31,569 nucleotides of DNA from 70-18 sp041691815 (GCA_041691815.1 JBEPTZ010000047.1:1-31569), one strand, 5' to 3'; shown: positions 1 to 10,789, counted from the stretch's first letter. A program made the numbers and translations. Notes: generated by a model from the sequence alone, not told the origin.

Positions 1-157
1 GGCCACCCCCCTACGCGGGTCCCCCCGGGGCCCAACACCGCGCGGAACGCCCTCCCGCCCTACACGGCGGGGGGGGGGGGGGGGGCCCCCCCCCCGCCTC
101 GCTTGCTGACCCCGCTTCACTGGCTCGTCCCGCCCGCCCCCAGCTCCGGAGTATGAC
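1..157. other. Left-edge region without a gene, low-complexity GC block
   Basis: No coding region is visible before the first permease. The stretch is extremely GC-rich and contains 17 consecutive G (69-85) followed by 10 consecutive C (86-95), a self-complementary homopolymer block that looks like a damaged contig end rather than biology. The last 10 bases hold the ribosome binding site GGAG (148-151) of the first gene. The promoter and any solute-binding-protein gene of the ABC operon should lie further left. Confidence 0.6.
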
Positions 158-1105
158 ATGGCAGACGGAACCATCGCGATCGGCAACCAAGGCGATGTTG
201 GCGTATCAGGTCCGCGGCCCGGCGGCATGAAAAAATTCATGCGCCGACGCTCGACGATCGCGTTCCTGATGTGCCTGCCGCTGATCCTGCTCATCGTCGG
301 CCTGGTACTGTATCCGGCGATCTATGCAATCTATCTTTCGATGCTCAATCGCAAGATGACCCAGTTCGTCGGCCTGAGCAATTTCACCTTCCTGATGAAG
401 CGTGACACCTTCCAGCTGGTGATCTTCCAGTCCTGCCTGTTCGCCATCACCTCGGTGATCCTCAAGGCGTTCCTCGGCTTCGTGCTGGCGCATCTGATGC
501 AGAACATCCCCGGCAAGAACCAGCGCATCTGGCGCGGCCTGCTGCTGGTGCCATGGGTGATCCCGCTGGCGCTGTCCGCCCTCGGCTGGTGGTGGATGTT
601 CGACCCCTCCTATTCGGCGTTCAACTGGATCCTGAACCAGTTCGGTTTCGCCAACGTGCCCTGGCTGGGCCAGAAGTGGACCGCGCGTATTGCCATGATC
701 GTGGTGAATACATGGTATGGCACGCCGTTCTTCATGATCATGTACATGGCGGCGCTGAAATCGGTGCCGGAGCAGTTGTACGAGGCGGCCTCGATCGACG
801 GCGCCAGCGCCACGCAGAAGCTGCTTCACGTCACGCTGCCGATGATGCGCAACATCATCGCCATCACCGTGCTGTTCAGCACCATCGTCACCTTCGCCAA
901 TTTCGATATCGTCCGCATCCTCACCGCGGGTGGTCCGGAGAACTATACCCACGTGTTCGCCACCTATGCCTTCGTATCGGGCATCCAGTCGGGCGATATT
1001 CCGCTGGGCGCCGCCATCAGCCTGTTCATGCTGCCGATCCTGGCGGTGGCCGCATACTTCGTGTTGCGCGGCGTGAACAAGCGCAGCCAGGAGATGGGGG
1101 CATGA
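158..1105 (+). CDS. Carbohydrate ABC transporter permease, MalF/UgpA type
   Basis: This is one of the two inner-membrane subunits of a binding-protein-dependent sugar-type importer (CUT1 family). The 315-residue protein has a short cytoplasmic N-terminus and a first membrane helix at about residues 33-55. Several more helices follow, and the EAA loop that contacts the ATPase is visible near residues 208-230 (EAASIDGA...LPMM). Length and topology fit the six-helix MalF/UgpA/LacF class without the large MalF periplasmic insertion. The start has GGAG six bases upstream. Its stop overlaps the ATG of the second permease (ATGA), so the two are translationally coupled. The substrate cannot be read from the permease, and no binding protein is present in the window. 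Confidence 0.93.
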   Translation: MADGTIAIGNQGDVGVSGPRPGGMKKFMRRRSTIAFLMCLPLILLIVGLVLYPAIYAIYLSMLNRKMTQFVGLSNFTFLMKRDTFQLVIFQSCLFAITSVILKAFLGFVLAHLMQNIPGKNQRIWRGLLLVPWVIPLALSALGWWWMFDPSYSAFNWILNQFGFANVPWLGQKWTARIAMIVVNTWYGTPFFMIMYMAALKSVPEQLYEAASIDGASATQKLLHVTLPMMRNIIAITVLFSTIVTFANFDIVRILTAGGPENYTHVFATYAFVSGIQSGDIPLGAAISLFMLPILAVAAYFVLRGVNKRSQEMGA

Positions 1106-1995
1106 GCGCCACCACTGCCGACGCCGTGCCGCCGGTTCGGCGCAGCGGCAAGAGCCTGCACAAGCAACGGCTGTGGGCGCTGTATGGCAGCTACACCGCG
1201 CTGGTGGTGTTCGTGATCATGTTCCTGGTGCCGCCATTCTACATGATCATGACCAGCCTCAAGTCCTCCGCCGAGGTTTCGGCGCAGAACACCAATCCGT
1301 GGCTGGTGTCCCACCCGACGCTGCAGAACTTCTACGAACTGATCACCATGCCGGCGTTCCAGGACTTCTTCATCAACTCGGTGGAGGTGACCATCCTGGT
1401 GGTCGCCATCTCGATGGTGATCTCGGTGCTCGCCGCGTTCTCGCTGGCGCGGATGCGGTTCTGGGGCAGCCAGAGCCTGGCGACCGGCGTGTTCCTCACC
1501 TATCTGGTGCCCGGCTCGCTGCTGTTCATCCCGCTGTTCCAGATCGTCGGCGGGCTGGGGCTGATCAACAGCAAATGGGCGCTGGTGCTGGTGTATCCCA
1601 CGCTGGCGACGCCGTTCTGCACCTGGATCATGATCGGCTACTTCGCCTCGATCCCGAAGGAACTCGACGAAGCGGCGCTGATCGATGGCGCCGGCTACCT
1701 CCAGATGCTGTGGAAGATCTTCGTTCCGGTGGCAATGCCCGGTATCATCGCCGCCACCATCTTCGCCTTCACCGTCTCCTGGGGTGAATTCCTGTATCCG
1801 CTGGCCTACATCTACACCAACGATCAGATGGTCCTGACGGTGGGCATCGTCTCCGAACTGATCCGCGGCGACGTGTTCCAGTGGGGCAAGATCATGGCCG
1901 GCTGCGTGCTTGCCGCGGCGCCGCCGATTGTCATCTACGCGTTCCTCATGGACTACTACATTGCCGGCCTCACCGCTGGCGCAACGAAGGGATAG
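1102..1995 (+). CDS. Carbohydrate ABC transporter permease, MalG/UgpE type
   Basis: This is the second membrane subunit of the same importer, 297 residues. A first membrane helix lies at about residues 30-50, and a periplasmic segment leads into the remaining helices. The EAA loop (EAALIDGAGYLQ) sits roughly 100 residues from the C-terminus, as in MalG-type proteins. The ATG at 1102 overlaps the previous stop as ATGA and gives the expected family length. The frame is open far upstream, but that part is antisense-like shadow of the first permease and is not used. The ATPase gene starts 7 bases after the stop. With its partner it should form the heterodimeric membrane channel. Confidence 0.93.
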   Translation: MSATTADAVPPVRRSGKSLHKQRLWALYGSYTALVVFVIMFLVPPFYMIMTSLKSSAEVSAQNTNPWLVSHPTLQNFYELITMPAFQDFFINSVEVTILVVAISMVISVLAAFSLARMRFWGSQSLATGVFLTYLVPGSLLFIPLFQIVGGLGLINSKWALVLVYPTLATPFCTWIMIGYFASIPKELDEAALIDGAGYLQMLWKIFVPVAMPGIIAATIFAFTVSWGEFLYPLAYIYTNDQMVLTVGIVSELIRGDVFQWGKIMAGCVLAAAPPIVIYAFLMDYYIAGLTAGATKG

Positions 1996-2002
1996 ACCAT
2001 CC

Positions 2003-3100
2003 ATGGCGCAGGTTTCCATCCGCAAGATCGTGAAGGAGTACGAAGGTCACGTCCAAGCGGTGAAGGGCATCGACCTTGAGATTGCCGATTCCGAGTTCGT
2101 GGTGCTGGTCGGCCCGTCCGGCTGCGGCAAGTCCACCACGCTGCGCATGATCGCCGGGCTGGAGGAGATCACCTCCGGCGAGATCTGGATCGGCGGCGAC
2201 GTGGTCAACGACGTTCCGCCGCGCGACCGCGACATCGCCATGGTGTTCCAGAACTACGCGCTGTATCCGCATATGAGCGTGTTCGACAACATGGCCTTCG
2301 GACTCAAGCTGCGCAAAGTGGCGAAGACCGAGATCAAGCAGCGGGTGGACCAGGCGGCGGAAATCCTCGACATCCACATGCTGCTGGAGCGCAAGCCGAA
2401 GGCGCTGTCCGGCGGCCAGCGGCAGCGCGTGGCGATGGGGCGCGCTATCGTGCGCCATCCCAAGGTGTTCCTGTTCGACGAACCGCTGTCCAACCTGGAT
2501 GCCAAGCTGCGGGTGCAGATGCGCACCGAGATCAAGAAGGTGCACCAGAAGGTCCGCACCACCACCGTCTACGTCACCCACGACCAGGTCGAGGCGATGA
2601 CGCTCGCCGACCGGGTGGTGGTGATGAACCACGGCATCATCGAGCAGGTGGGCCCGCCGCAGGAGCTGTACCACAACCCGGTCACCCGCTTCGTTGCCGG
2701 CTTCATCGGCAGCCCGGCGATGAACTTCCTGCCGGTGCAGCTGCTCGACGAGGGCGGCCTGCAGGTGCAACTGGCCGACGGCACCAGGCTGGCGGTTCCG
2801 CGCAACCGCTGGGAGCGTTATGCCGGCATGAAGGGCCAGAAGGTGACGCTCGGCATCCGCCCGGAACACCTGACCGAGACCCAGCAGCAGGAGAAGCCCG
2901 ACATCGCCCACCTGACCGCCAATGTCGACGTGGTGGAGCCGATGGGCATGGAGACGCTGGTGCATTTCTTCATCAAGGGCGAACCGATGTGCGCCCGCGT
3001 CGACCCGATGACCACCGCCAAGCCGGAGCAGCTGCTGCCGCTCTCGGCCGACATGAGCATGATGCACCTGATCGACGACGCCACCGGCCGCGTCGTCTAG
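2003..3100 (+). CDS. Sugar ABC transporter ATP-binding protein, MalK/UgpC/MsmX type
   Basis: This is the cytoplasmic ATPase that powers the two permeases upstream. The 365-residue length is that of MalK/UgpC. The N-terminal nucleotide-binding domain shows Walker A GPSGCGKST at 38-46, the Q-loop near 83, the signature LSGGQRQR at 135-142 and Walker B VFLFDEP at 155-161. The remaining ~130 residues form the C-terminal OB-fold/TOBE regulatory region typical of MalK-like proteins, including the conserved LGIRPEH motif. I chose the ATG at 2003, seven bases after the permease stop, because it gives the usual MAxVxI N-terminus. A longer ORF starting inside the permease gene is not credible. The operon may continue into the reductase gene 107 bp downstream or end at the strong hairpin between them. 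Confidence 0.95.
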   Translation: MAQVSIRKIVKEYEGHVQAVKGIDLEIADSEFVVLVGPSGCGKSTTLRMIAGLEEITSGEIWIGGDVVNDVPPRDRDIAMVFQNYALYPHMSVFDNMAFGLKLRKVAKTEIKQRVDQAAEILDIHMLLERKPKALSGGQRQRVAMGRAIVRHPKVFLFDEPLSNLDAKLRVQMRTEIKKVHQKVRTTTVYVTHDQVEAMTLADRVVVMNHGIIEQVGPPQELYHNPVTRFVAGFIGSPAMNFLPVQLLDEGGLQVQLADGTRLAVPRNRWERYAGMKGQKVTLGIRPEHLTETQQQEKPDIAHLTANVDVVEPMGMETLVHFFIKGEPMCARVDPMTTAKPEQLLPLSADMSMMHLIDDATGRVV

Positions 3101-3109
3101 CCGGCCCGG

Positions 3110-3134
3110 GGTGCGGCCCGGCGCGGGCCGCACC
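3110..3134 (+). terminator. Strong GC hairpin after the ABC ATPase gene
   Basis: A perfect 10-bp inverted repeat (GGTGCGGCCC / GGGCCGCACC) with a five-base loop starts 9 bases after the ATPase stop. It is followed by a pyrimidine-rich stretch but no run of T. It could be a weak or Rho-assisted terminator, or an mRNA-stabilising 3' hairpin separating the transporter genes from the reductase. Termination is inferred from structure and position only. Confidence 0.45.
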
Positions 3135-3144
3135 CTCCTTCCCT

Positions 3145-3160
3145 GTCCCGCTCGCGGGAC
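3145..3160 (+). repeat. Second small hairpin plus direct repeat before the reductase gene
   Basis: GTCCCG / CGGGAC form a perfect 6-bp stem with a CTCG tetraloop. Right after it, the 15-mer CCCCTCCCCTCGCTG occurs twice, about 20 bases apart (roughly 3163-3197). The function of these features is unknown. Confidence 0.4.
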
Positions 3161-3207
3161 ACCCCTCCCCTCGCTGCCCCCCCTCCCCTCGCTGAACGAG
3201 AGACGCC

Positions 3208-4311
3208 ATGGCCGATCTGCCAACCCATCTGATCGCCGCCGACACGCTGAAGCGTTTCGTCTCCGATATTTTCACCACGGCCGGCACCGACCGCGCCGAG
3301 GGTGACCGCATCGCCGGCTTCCTGCTGTCGGCCAACCTCACCGGCCATGACAGCCACGGCGTCATCCGCGTGCCGCGCTACGTGCAGAACCTCAAGGACG
3401 GCGACACCCTGCCGGCCCAGAGCATCACCATCGTCACCGAAGGCCCCACCCATGCGGTGGTCGACGGCAATGCCGGCTTCGGCCAGACCATCGGGCCGCA
3501 GGCGGTCGATCTCGGCATCGCCAAGGCGCGCGCCGCCGGCATGGCGATCATCGCGCTGCGCAACAGCGCCCATATCGGCCGCATCGGCGACTGGGGCGAG
3601 CGCGCCGCCGCCGCCGGCCTGGTCTCCATCCATTTCGTCAACGTCAACCAGGGCGAGCTGGTGGCGCCGTTCGGCGGTGTCGACCGCCGGTTCTCCACCA
3701 ACCCGCTATGCATCTGCATCCCGCAGGCCGACGGCAAGCCGCCGCTGCTGCTGGATTTCGCCACCTCGGTGGTCGCCGAAGGCAAGGTGCTGGTGGCCTC
3801 CAACGGCGGCAAGCCATTGCCCGAGGGTGCCTTGATCGGCCCGGACGGCCAACTCTCCACCGACCCGGCGACGCTGTATGGCGGCCCGCTGCTGCCGGCC
3901 GGCCCGCGCAACGCCCGCGACGGCCGCGGCGCCATCCGCGCGTTCGGCGACCACAAGGGCTCCGGCATCGCCTTCATGTGCGAAATCCTCGCCGGCGTGC
4001 TGACCGGCGGCGGCACCTCCGGCCCGATCACCCCCGGCACCACCCATCGCCGCATCACCAACGGCATGCTGTCGATCTATCTCGACCCCGACCATTTCGG
4101 CAGCCGCCATTTCGTCAGCGAAGCGCGCGCCTATGTCGACTACGTCAAGGCCTCCCGCACCGCGATCGGCGTCTCCGAGGTGCTGGTGCCCGGCGAGCCC
4201 GAAGCCCGCACGCGCGTGGAGCGCCTGGCCAACGGCGTGCCGCTGCAGGTCGATACCTGGGCGACCATCGTTGCCACCGCCCGGGCGCTGGGACTCTCCG
4301 AACCGAACTGA
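3208..4311 (+). CDS. Ldh2/malate-L-lactate dehydrogenase family oxidoreductase
   Basis: This is an NAD(P)-dependent dehydrogenase of the Ldh2 superfamily, which is unrelated to classical Rossmann lactate dehydrogenases. Family members interconvert 2-hydroxy acids and 2-keto acids (malate, lactate, ureidoglycolate, 2,3-diketogulonate) or reduce cyclic imino acids. The 367-residue length fits. Family marks are visible: the N-terminal GHDSHGVIRVPRY block (residues 46-58, with the conserved His and Arg), the NSAHIGRIGDW block (119-129) and the DHKGSG motif near residue 250. The start has GAGAG about 7 bases upstream. Its position behind a sugar-type ABC importer suggests it acts on a catabolic intermediate of the imported compound. 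That link is inference and the substrate is not determinable. Confidence 0.9.
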   Translation: MADLPTHLIAADTLKRFVSDIFTTAGTDRAEGDRIAGFLLSANLTGHDSHGVIRVPRYVQNLKDGDTLPAQSITIVTEGPTHAVVDGNAGFGQTIGPQAVDLGIAKARAAGMAIIALRNSAHIGRIGDWGERAAAAGLVSIHFVNVNQGELVAPFGGVDRRFSTNPLCICIPQADGKPPLLLDFATSVVAEGKVLVASNGGKPLPEGALIGPDGQLSTDPATLYGGPLLPAGPRNARDGRGAIRAFGDHKGSGIAFMCEILAGVLTGGGTSGPITPGTTHRRITNGMLSIYLDPDHFGSRHFVSEARAYVDYVKASRTAIGVSEVLVPGEPEARTRVERLANGVPLQVDTWATIVATARALGLSEPN

Positions 4312-4325
4312 TCCGCCGGCACCGG

Positions 4326-6737
4326 CTAAGATGCGGCCTCGACCACAATGAGGCAGTTATCCGAAGCATTGGTCGAATGCGGCAATCGCACCAGCACCGC
4401 GCTGTAGCCGGCCGCCTGCAGAAAAATCGCCCAGCCGGGGATGTCCCGGTTGGGCACGTCTTCGATGATATGCAGTCCGTGCTTGGCGAGATGCGGATAG
4501 GCCGCCGACAGAAACCCGCTGGACACCGCCAGGGTGTGCATCCCGTCATCCACCACCAGATCGAGCGGCCGGCCGGCCAACGCCGCGAACAACGCCGCCA
4601 CCGAGTCGGGGTCGGCCTGGTCGACCAGATGTGCTTCCACGCCGGCGTCAGCCATCAGGCCCGGTGCGGCGGGTCCGGCGGCGATCAGTTCGGCGGCCGG
4701 ATATGCCTCCCGCCAGCCGCGCAGTGAACCGCGCGCCAGCGCTGGGGCGGCCGCCCCGGCTCCCTGGCTGAGTTCCAGAATCCGTCGCGGCGGCCTCGCC
4801 ATCTGGCCCAGGATATAGGTGTAGACATGACCATAATTGTGCCAACCAAGCGCCCGGTCGCTCCCATGCGCATGAAAGATACGGCTTAGCCGGGTAGGAT
4901 GCTGGTCGAAATACCTCGCCGTCAGCAGCAATATGCGAAGCTGCTCCGCCAGCCGATATGCTTTGCCGAACACCTGGATGGCGAAAACCGCCAGCGCGGC
5001 CGCACTGTTCACGGCCGGCGCATCCAGGATGGATGGTGGCGTTGCGGTGATAAGCACATTGCCATGCTTCGCCTCCTTGCCATACCAGGACCGCTGGCTG
5101 CGCCCGCGCAGAAAGGGCGACTGTGACGGCAGCACCAGCGTATCGGCGTCGCCGGGCATGAACAGCAGCGCTGCGGCGGTGAAACCCGGCCCGGCGAAGA
5201 TATGCACCTCATCCGCGGCACTCGGCTCCGGTTTCATCAGCGCATAGGCGGGGTTGAAGCTTTCGGGGTGGTGCAGCACGGCCAGGAACAGCGCGGCCAA
5301 CTCGGCTCCGGCGGCGCAAGCCATCATGCCGGTCTGAAAGAACCCAGCGCCGCCGAGCATCAGGCCGTACTCGGCCAAGCAGAGCAGCGCGAATACCCGC
5401 CGATCGTAGATGATACCCAGATCGCTGTAGATGCCGCCAAAACGATGCAGGATGACGAACTTCATCACGTCGGCAGCCAGCACGTATTTGCGGTCGCCGG
5501 TCAGGCGGGTGACGGTCGCATGGATCGCATCGCCGGCGAACAGCGCGGTGTCGGCCGGCATGAAGTTGGCGCAGCCAACGGCCGCCGCCTTGGCGGCGAC
5601 ATGCGCGCGAACCGCCTTGCTGTTGGACCAGAAAAAATGCACCGCATCCGCCGGCATCGCCATCAGCGAGGCGAGGTACGGCTCGATGAAATCATCCGGC
5701 GGAATGGTCGGGGTCGCGTCGGCAGTGATCCAGATCCGGTGAGTGAAGCGCGGAATGCGTGGCCGCTGCCCGGCATTGCCCCGCCCGCCGGCTTTGCCGT
5801 GCCCGTTCCATAGCGTGGATTCGAAGCCGCGCTGCCGATTGCCGATGAATTCCGCCAGCTCCGATTCGGGCCGCTGCAATGCCGCCCAGAACTTGCGCAG
5901 AAACGGATTGGAGGCCGACTGCGCGCTGTCCGCCGCGATCGCCGCGCACAGCTTGGTATAGGTATCGCGCAGTTCCGGCCACGGCGGCACCACAGGCGCC
6001 ACCGCGGCACGCGGCTGCTTCGCCACCGGCCGGCTCCAGGCCGCCGCGTAGTCGCTCTGATGGATGCCGACGCTGCCGGTCGGGCGCGGCCCGGTGCGCC
6101 GGGCGGCGACCACCACATAGGTCGGGCCCTTGGTGGGTCCCACCTCCTGCCGATGGCCGGCCGTGTCGATCAGGTCGACCGGCGCCGGCCGGCCGAAGAT
6201 CGGCATCAGCTGCATCTTCTCGACCGAATATCCCTGCTCCTTGGAAAATACCCACCAGAACAGTTCCGGACTGAACTGGTACAGCCCATGTCCGAGCATA
6301 TTATTGGCGGTATTGATGCCGACATAGACACCGTTCTGCCGCAACATCGCCTTCACGTTGTCCATCACCGCCGGAAAATCGTAGATATGCTCCGACGTCC
6401 CGCCATCAAAGATGAAGTCGAACCGGTCGTGGAACTCCTCCGGGATCGGTTGGTTGAGGTCGAACAGCAGTTCCGCCCCCTCGTTGGCACTCATGTCCAT
6501 CGACAGCACGGTGCGCGCACCCAGGTAGCGCAGGAATTTTTCCGAATAGCCATCCGGACTCATCAGGTCTTCCAGCACACCGCCGGCGTCGTGCCGGCTG
6601 AGGATTTCCTGGGCAATCGCGGCGTTGCCCTCGCGCTTGGTGACGTGGAAGCCCTGCCGCCCCAGGCACAGCGTGTCCCCGAGTCCTTGCGCCTTGAAAT
6701 TGAGCAGAAAATCAAAGGCGTACAGGTCAATTCCCAC
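4326..6737 (-). CDS. Three-part protein: methyltransferase-like, GT32-like glycosyltransferase, methyltransferase-like
   Basis: This 803-residue protein probably modifies a surface glycan. Residues about 1-215 resemble class I SAM methyltransferases found in glycan clusters (FDFIFDGGTSEHI at 106-118 and a YQFSPELFWWVFS block at 153-165). Residues about 325-600 look like a sugar transferase with the DXD fold: an FTHRIWIT start near 331 and D423...GGIYSDLG at 434-441. The second Asp of the canonical DxD is Gly441 here. Residues about 605-803 resemble another methyltransferase (HGSDRALGWHNY at 624-635, LVVDDGMHT at 727-735, HIIEDV at 756-761), but its SAM-binding glycine loop is degenerate (ILELSQGAG). 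The start is GTG with a good GGGGAGAG upstream. It lies 62 bp behind parC on the same strand and converges with the reductase gene. No signal peptide or membrane helix is seen. The acceptor is unknown. Confidence 0.75.
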   Translation of the reverse strand: MGIDLYAFDFLLNFKAQGLGDTLCLGRQGFHVTKREGNAAIAQEILSRHDAGGVLEDLMSPDGYSEKFLRYLGARTVLSMDMSANEGAELLFDLNQPIPEEFHDRFDFIFDGGTSEHIYDFPAVMDNVKAMLRQNGVYVGINTANNMLGHGLYQFSPELFWWVFSKEQGYSVEKMQLMPIFGRPAPVDLIDTAGHRQEVGPTKGPTYVVVAARRTGPRPTGSVGIHQSDYAAAWSRPVAKQPRAAVAPVVPPWPELRDTYTKLCAAIAADSAQSASNPFLRKFWAALQRPESELAEFIGNRQRGFESTLWNGHGKAGGRGNAGQRPRIPRFTHRIWITADATPTIPPDDFIEPYLASLMAMPADAVHFFWSNSKAVRAHVAAKAAAVGCANFMPADTALFAGDAIHATVTRLTGDRKYVLAADVMKFVILHRFGGIYSDLGIIYDRRVFALLCLAEYGLMLGGAGFFQTGMMACAAGAELAALFLAVLHHPESFNPAYALMKPEPSAADEVHIFAGPGFTAAALLFMPGDADTLVLPSQSPFLRGRSQRSWYGKEAKHGNVLITATPPSILDAPAVNSAAALAVFAIQVFGKAYRLAEQLRILLLTARYFDQHPTRLSRIFHAHGSDRALGWHNYGHVYTYILGQMARPPRRILELSQGAGAAAPALARGSLRGWREAYPAAELIAAGPAAPGLMADAGVEAHLVDQADPDSVAALFAALAGRPLDLVVDDGMHTLAVSSGFLSAAYPHLAKHGLHIIEDVPNRDIPGWAIFLQAAGYSAVLVRLPHSTNASDNCLIVVEAAS

Positions 6738-6799
6738 TTAGCGTCTCTCCCCGGCGTCGGTCAGTCCAACGTCACGCAATCTACGATATTGCTGCTGAT

Positions 6800-9008
<2,209 letters not shown>

Positions 9009-9016
<8 letters not shown>

Positions 9017-9755
9017 CAGGCGACTCCATCATGGCGGCAACCCGGTCGTACAAGGCAATCCGTGCCGCTGGCAACGGCTTGTGTTGCAGGCCGAACACGT
9101 CGCGGGCAAGAAAATGGCCGGTCAACCGCAGTCCGGCCCGCCAGTCCCCGGCATCATCCGGCGCATTGCGCAACGGTTCGGCCAGCAGCAACGCCGGCAG
9201 CGGCAGCAGCCGCTCCGCCCAGGCGCCCGCCCCCTCGGCACTGACCGCCCGGCCGGTCTTCGGCGAAACATAGGCCAGCCCGTTCGCCGCGCCGGTCACC
9301 GCACAGGCGGAAAGATCCATGCCGTAGCCGAGTTCGGTCAACAGATCGGCCTCCCAGCGGATCAGCGCCGAGAGTTGCAGCGCCCCCTGCGGCAGCCGCG
9401 CCAGCAACTGCAGCAACCCGTCGAACACCAGCGGATGCGCCTGCCGCTCCGGCAGCGCCGCCTCGGCGGTGGCACAGGCCGAGCACAGCATCGCCAGCGC
9501 CAGCGCATCATCCAGCACCAGTGCCGCGGCCGGATGGATCATCTCGGCGGAAAAATTGCCCAACTGATCGGCAAGCCGCCCGACCCAGCGCGCCTGCACC
9601 AGATTGCCGGGCTGCCATAGCGCGGCATTGCGCGATTGCGCGCCGCGGGCGAGGCCGCGATGCGCACCCTGGGCCTCGGTGAAGACCGTGGCGATGGCAT
9701 CGGACTCGCCATAGGGGCGGGCAGCGAGGACGATGCCGGGAGCTTCCCATTCCAT
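9009..9755 (-). CDS. recO: DNA repair protein RecO
   Basis: RecO anneals complementary single strands and, with RecR, loads RecA onto SSB-coated DNA in the RecFOR pathway. The predicted 248 residues start with the typical MEWEAPGIVLAARPYGESDAI block (OB-fold N-terminal domain). A helical domain follows, with the family stretch LSALIRWEADLLTELGYGMDL and then the small C-terminal region. The frame stays open another 60 codons upstream, but that part is the antisense of the PEP-CTERM gene. The ATG at 9755 gives the right N-terminus and length. The stop lies inside the start of parC, so translation is coupled. The recO-parC order is common in alphaproteobacteria. Confidence 0.92.
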
Positions 9756-9804
9756 CGCCCCCAGGTGCCGGGTTGCGCCGCCATTGTCCAGTGCGGCAGC
9801 AGCT

Positions 9805-10332
9805 TCAGCGGCGGCGGCGGACGACGCCCAAGCCAACCAGGGCAGAGCCGAACAGGACCACACTGATCGGCTCCGGAACCGACGCGGCGACCGACCAGCC
9901 TCCGGAATAGCCGATATCCGGTGTTGGTGGTGCAACCGAGGGGCCGACGCTCCAGTATCCGGCGTTGCTATAGAACGTCACCTCCGGGTCGGTGCCGTAC
10001 TGCAGGTTGAAGGTGAGATCAGACAGGCCGGACGGCATGGCACCCGCCAGGCCGCCGGTGACGCCGATCAGGTCGCCGCCACCGAAAGTATAGCTCAACC
10101 GGTCGGAAACGTAAGTGAAGCTAAGGAAATTCGACATTTCGATGAGGTCGCCGAGTGTGTAGTCGCTGAGCGTCAGCACGCCCTGGCCAGTGCCGGCGCA
10201 ATTCAGGCAGCCGCCGCTGAAATTGTAGCTGGTCGTGGCGGTGACGGGGGTCGCGCCAGCCGGGGTGAGACTCGCGAGCCAAGCACCGCAGATTGCCAGG
10301 ATAAACCAAATGGAGCGCTTCCAATTGAGCAT
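9805..10332 (-). CDS. PEP-CTERM sorting-domain exported protein
   Basis: This is a small exported protein of 175 residues with a cleavable signal (LNWKRSIWFILAICGAW...GATP, about residues 2-29). Its C-terminal sorting tail has the VPEP motif, a hydrophobic helix and the terminal RRRR. Such tails are processed by exosortase (EpsH) in bacteria that make exopolysaccharide. No exosortase gene lies in this window. The N-terminal part carries a GGCLNCAGTGQGVLTL block with a CxxC pair that recurs in PEP-CTERM proteins. The ATG at 10332 is preceded by GGAG at eight bases. A longer upstream reading in the same frame would bury the signal peptide and is rejected. Function is otherwise unknown. Confidence 0.85.
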   Translation of the reverse strand: MLNWKRSIWFILAICGAWLASLTPAGATPVTATTSYNFSGGCLNCAGTGQGVLTLSDYTLGDLIEMSNFLSFTYVSDRLSYTFGGGDLIGVTGGLAGAMPSGLSDLTFNLQYGTDPEVTFYSNAGYWSVGPSVAPPTPDIGYSGGWSVAASVPEPISVVLFGSALVGLGVVRRRR

Positions 10333-10527
10333 CGCACCAACTCCGTTGCCGCTGATATCACGCGGCGTTGCAATGTCGTATGCGGCTCGCGGGTAGAATC
10401 CCGCAATCTTCTTGCCGCGATTATTTTTTTGTTTGAGCACGTTATCGTAAGGGGCGCCCGGCCGCAGTGGCGTCACAGTAAAGCGCCGCACCAGTGAGGG
10501 AGCCGAATCGGCCCGGCCACAAATCAC

Positions 10528-10764
10528 ATGGCGAAAAAGTTGAATGTGCCTTCAACATTTGAACACTCGCCAAGGCAGTATCGCCAAATACCAGGCAATC
10601 CGACCTACGGTCAAAGCTCGGCCCATTTCGTTGGCCCGAACAACACGATATTGTCGGCAAACAACGATTGTGCCAAGCTGGCAAAAGTACCAGAAGAGTT
10701 CCGCCCGGCTTGCAACAATGGCGGCGTAGAGGCCCCGCCGCCTCCAGCCCGCGAGTGTTGCTGA
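10528..10764 (+). CDS. Doubtful small hypothetical protein
   Basis: This is an open frame of 78 codons (MAKKLNVPSTFEHS..., ending in ECC). I do not recognise the protein. It has no signal peptide or membrane helix, and its last third is rich in proline and cysteine. There is no good ribosome binding site: the nearest purine-rich stretch lies about 25 bases upstream. Third codon positions are much less GC-rich than in the neighbours. It could be a recently acquired gene or chance coding in the AT-richer island. It is listed because nothing else explains the segment. Confidence 0.25.
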   Translation: MAKKLNVPSTFEHSPRQYRQIPGNPTYGQSSAHFVGPNNTILSANNDCAKLAKVPEEFRPACNNGGVEAPPPPARECC

Positions 10765-10770
10765 GTGGAT

Positions 10771-10789
10771 GAGAAAATTTCTTTTTCTC
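10771..10789 (+). terminator. Small AT hairpin after the doubtful ORF
   Basis: GAGAAAA and TTTTCTC form a 7-bp stem with a five-base loop just after the end of the 78-codon ORF and before the convergent small gene. The A and T tracts could give weak bidirectional termination, but the stem is weak and no separate T-run follows it. Confidence 0.3.
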
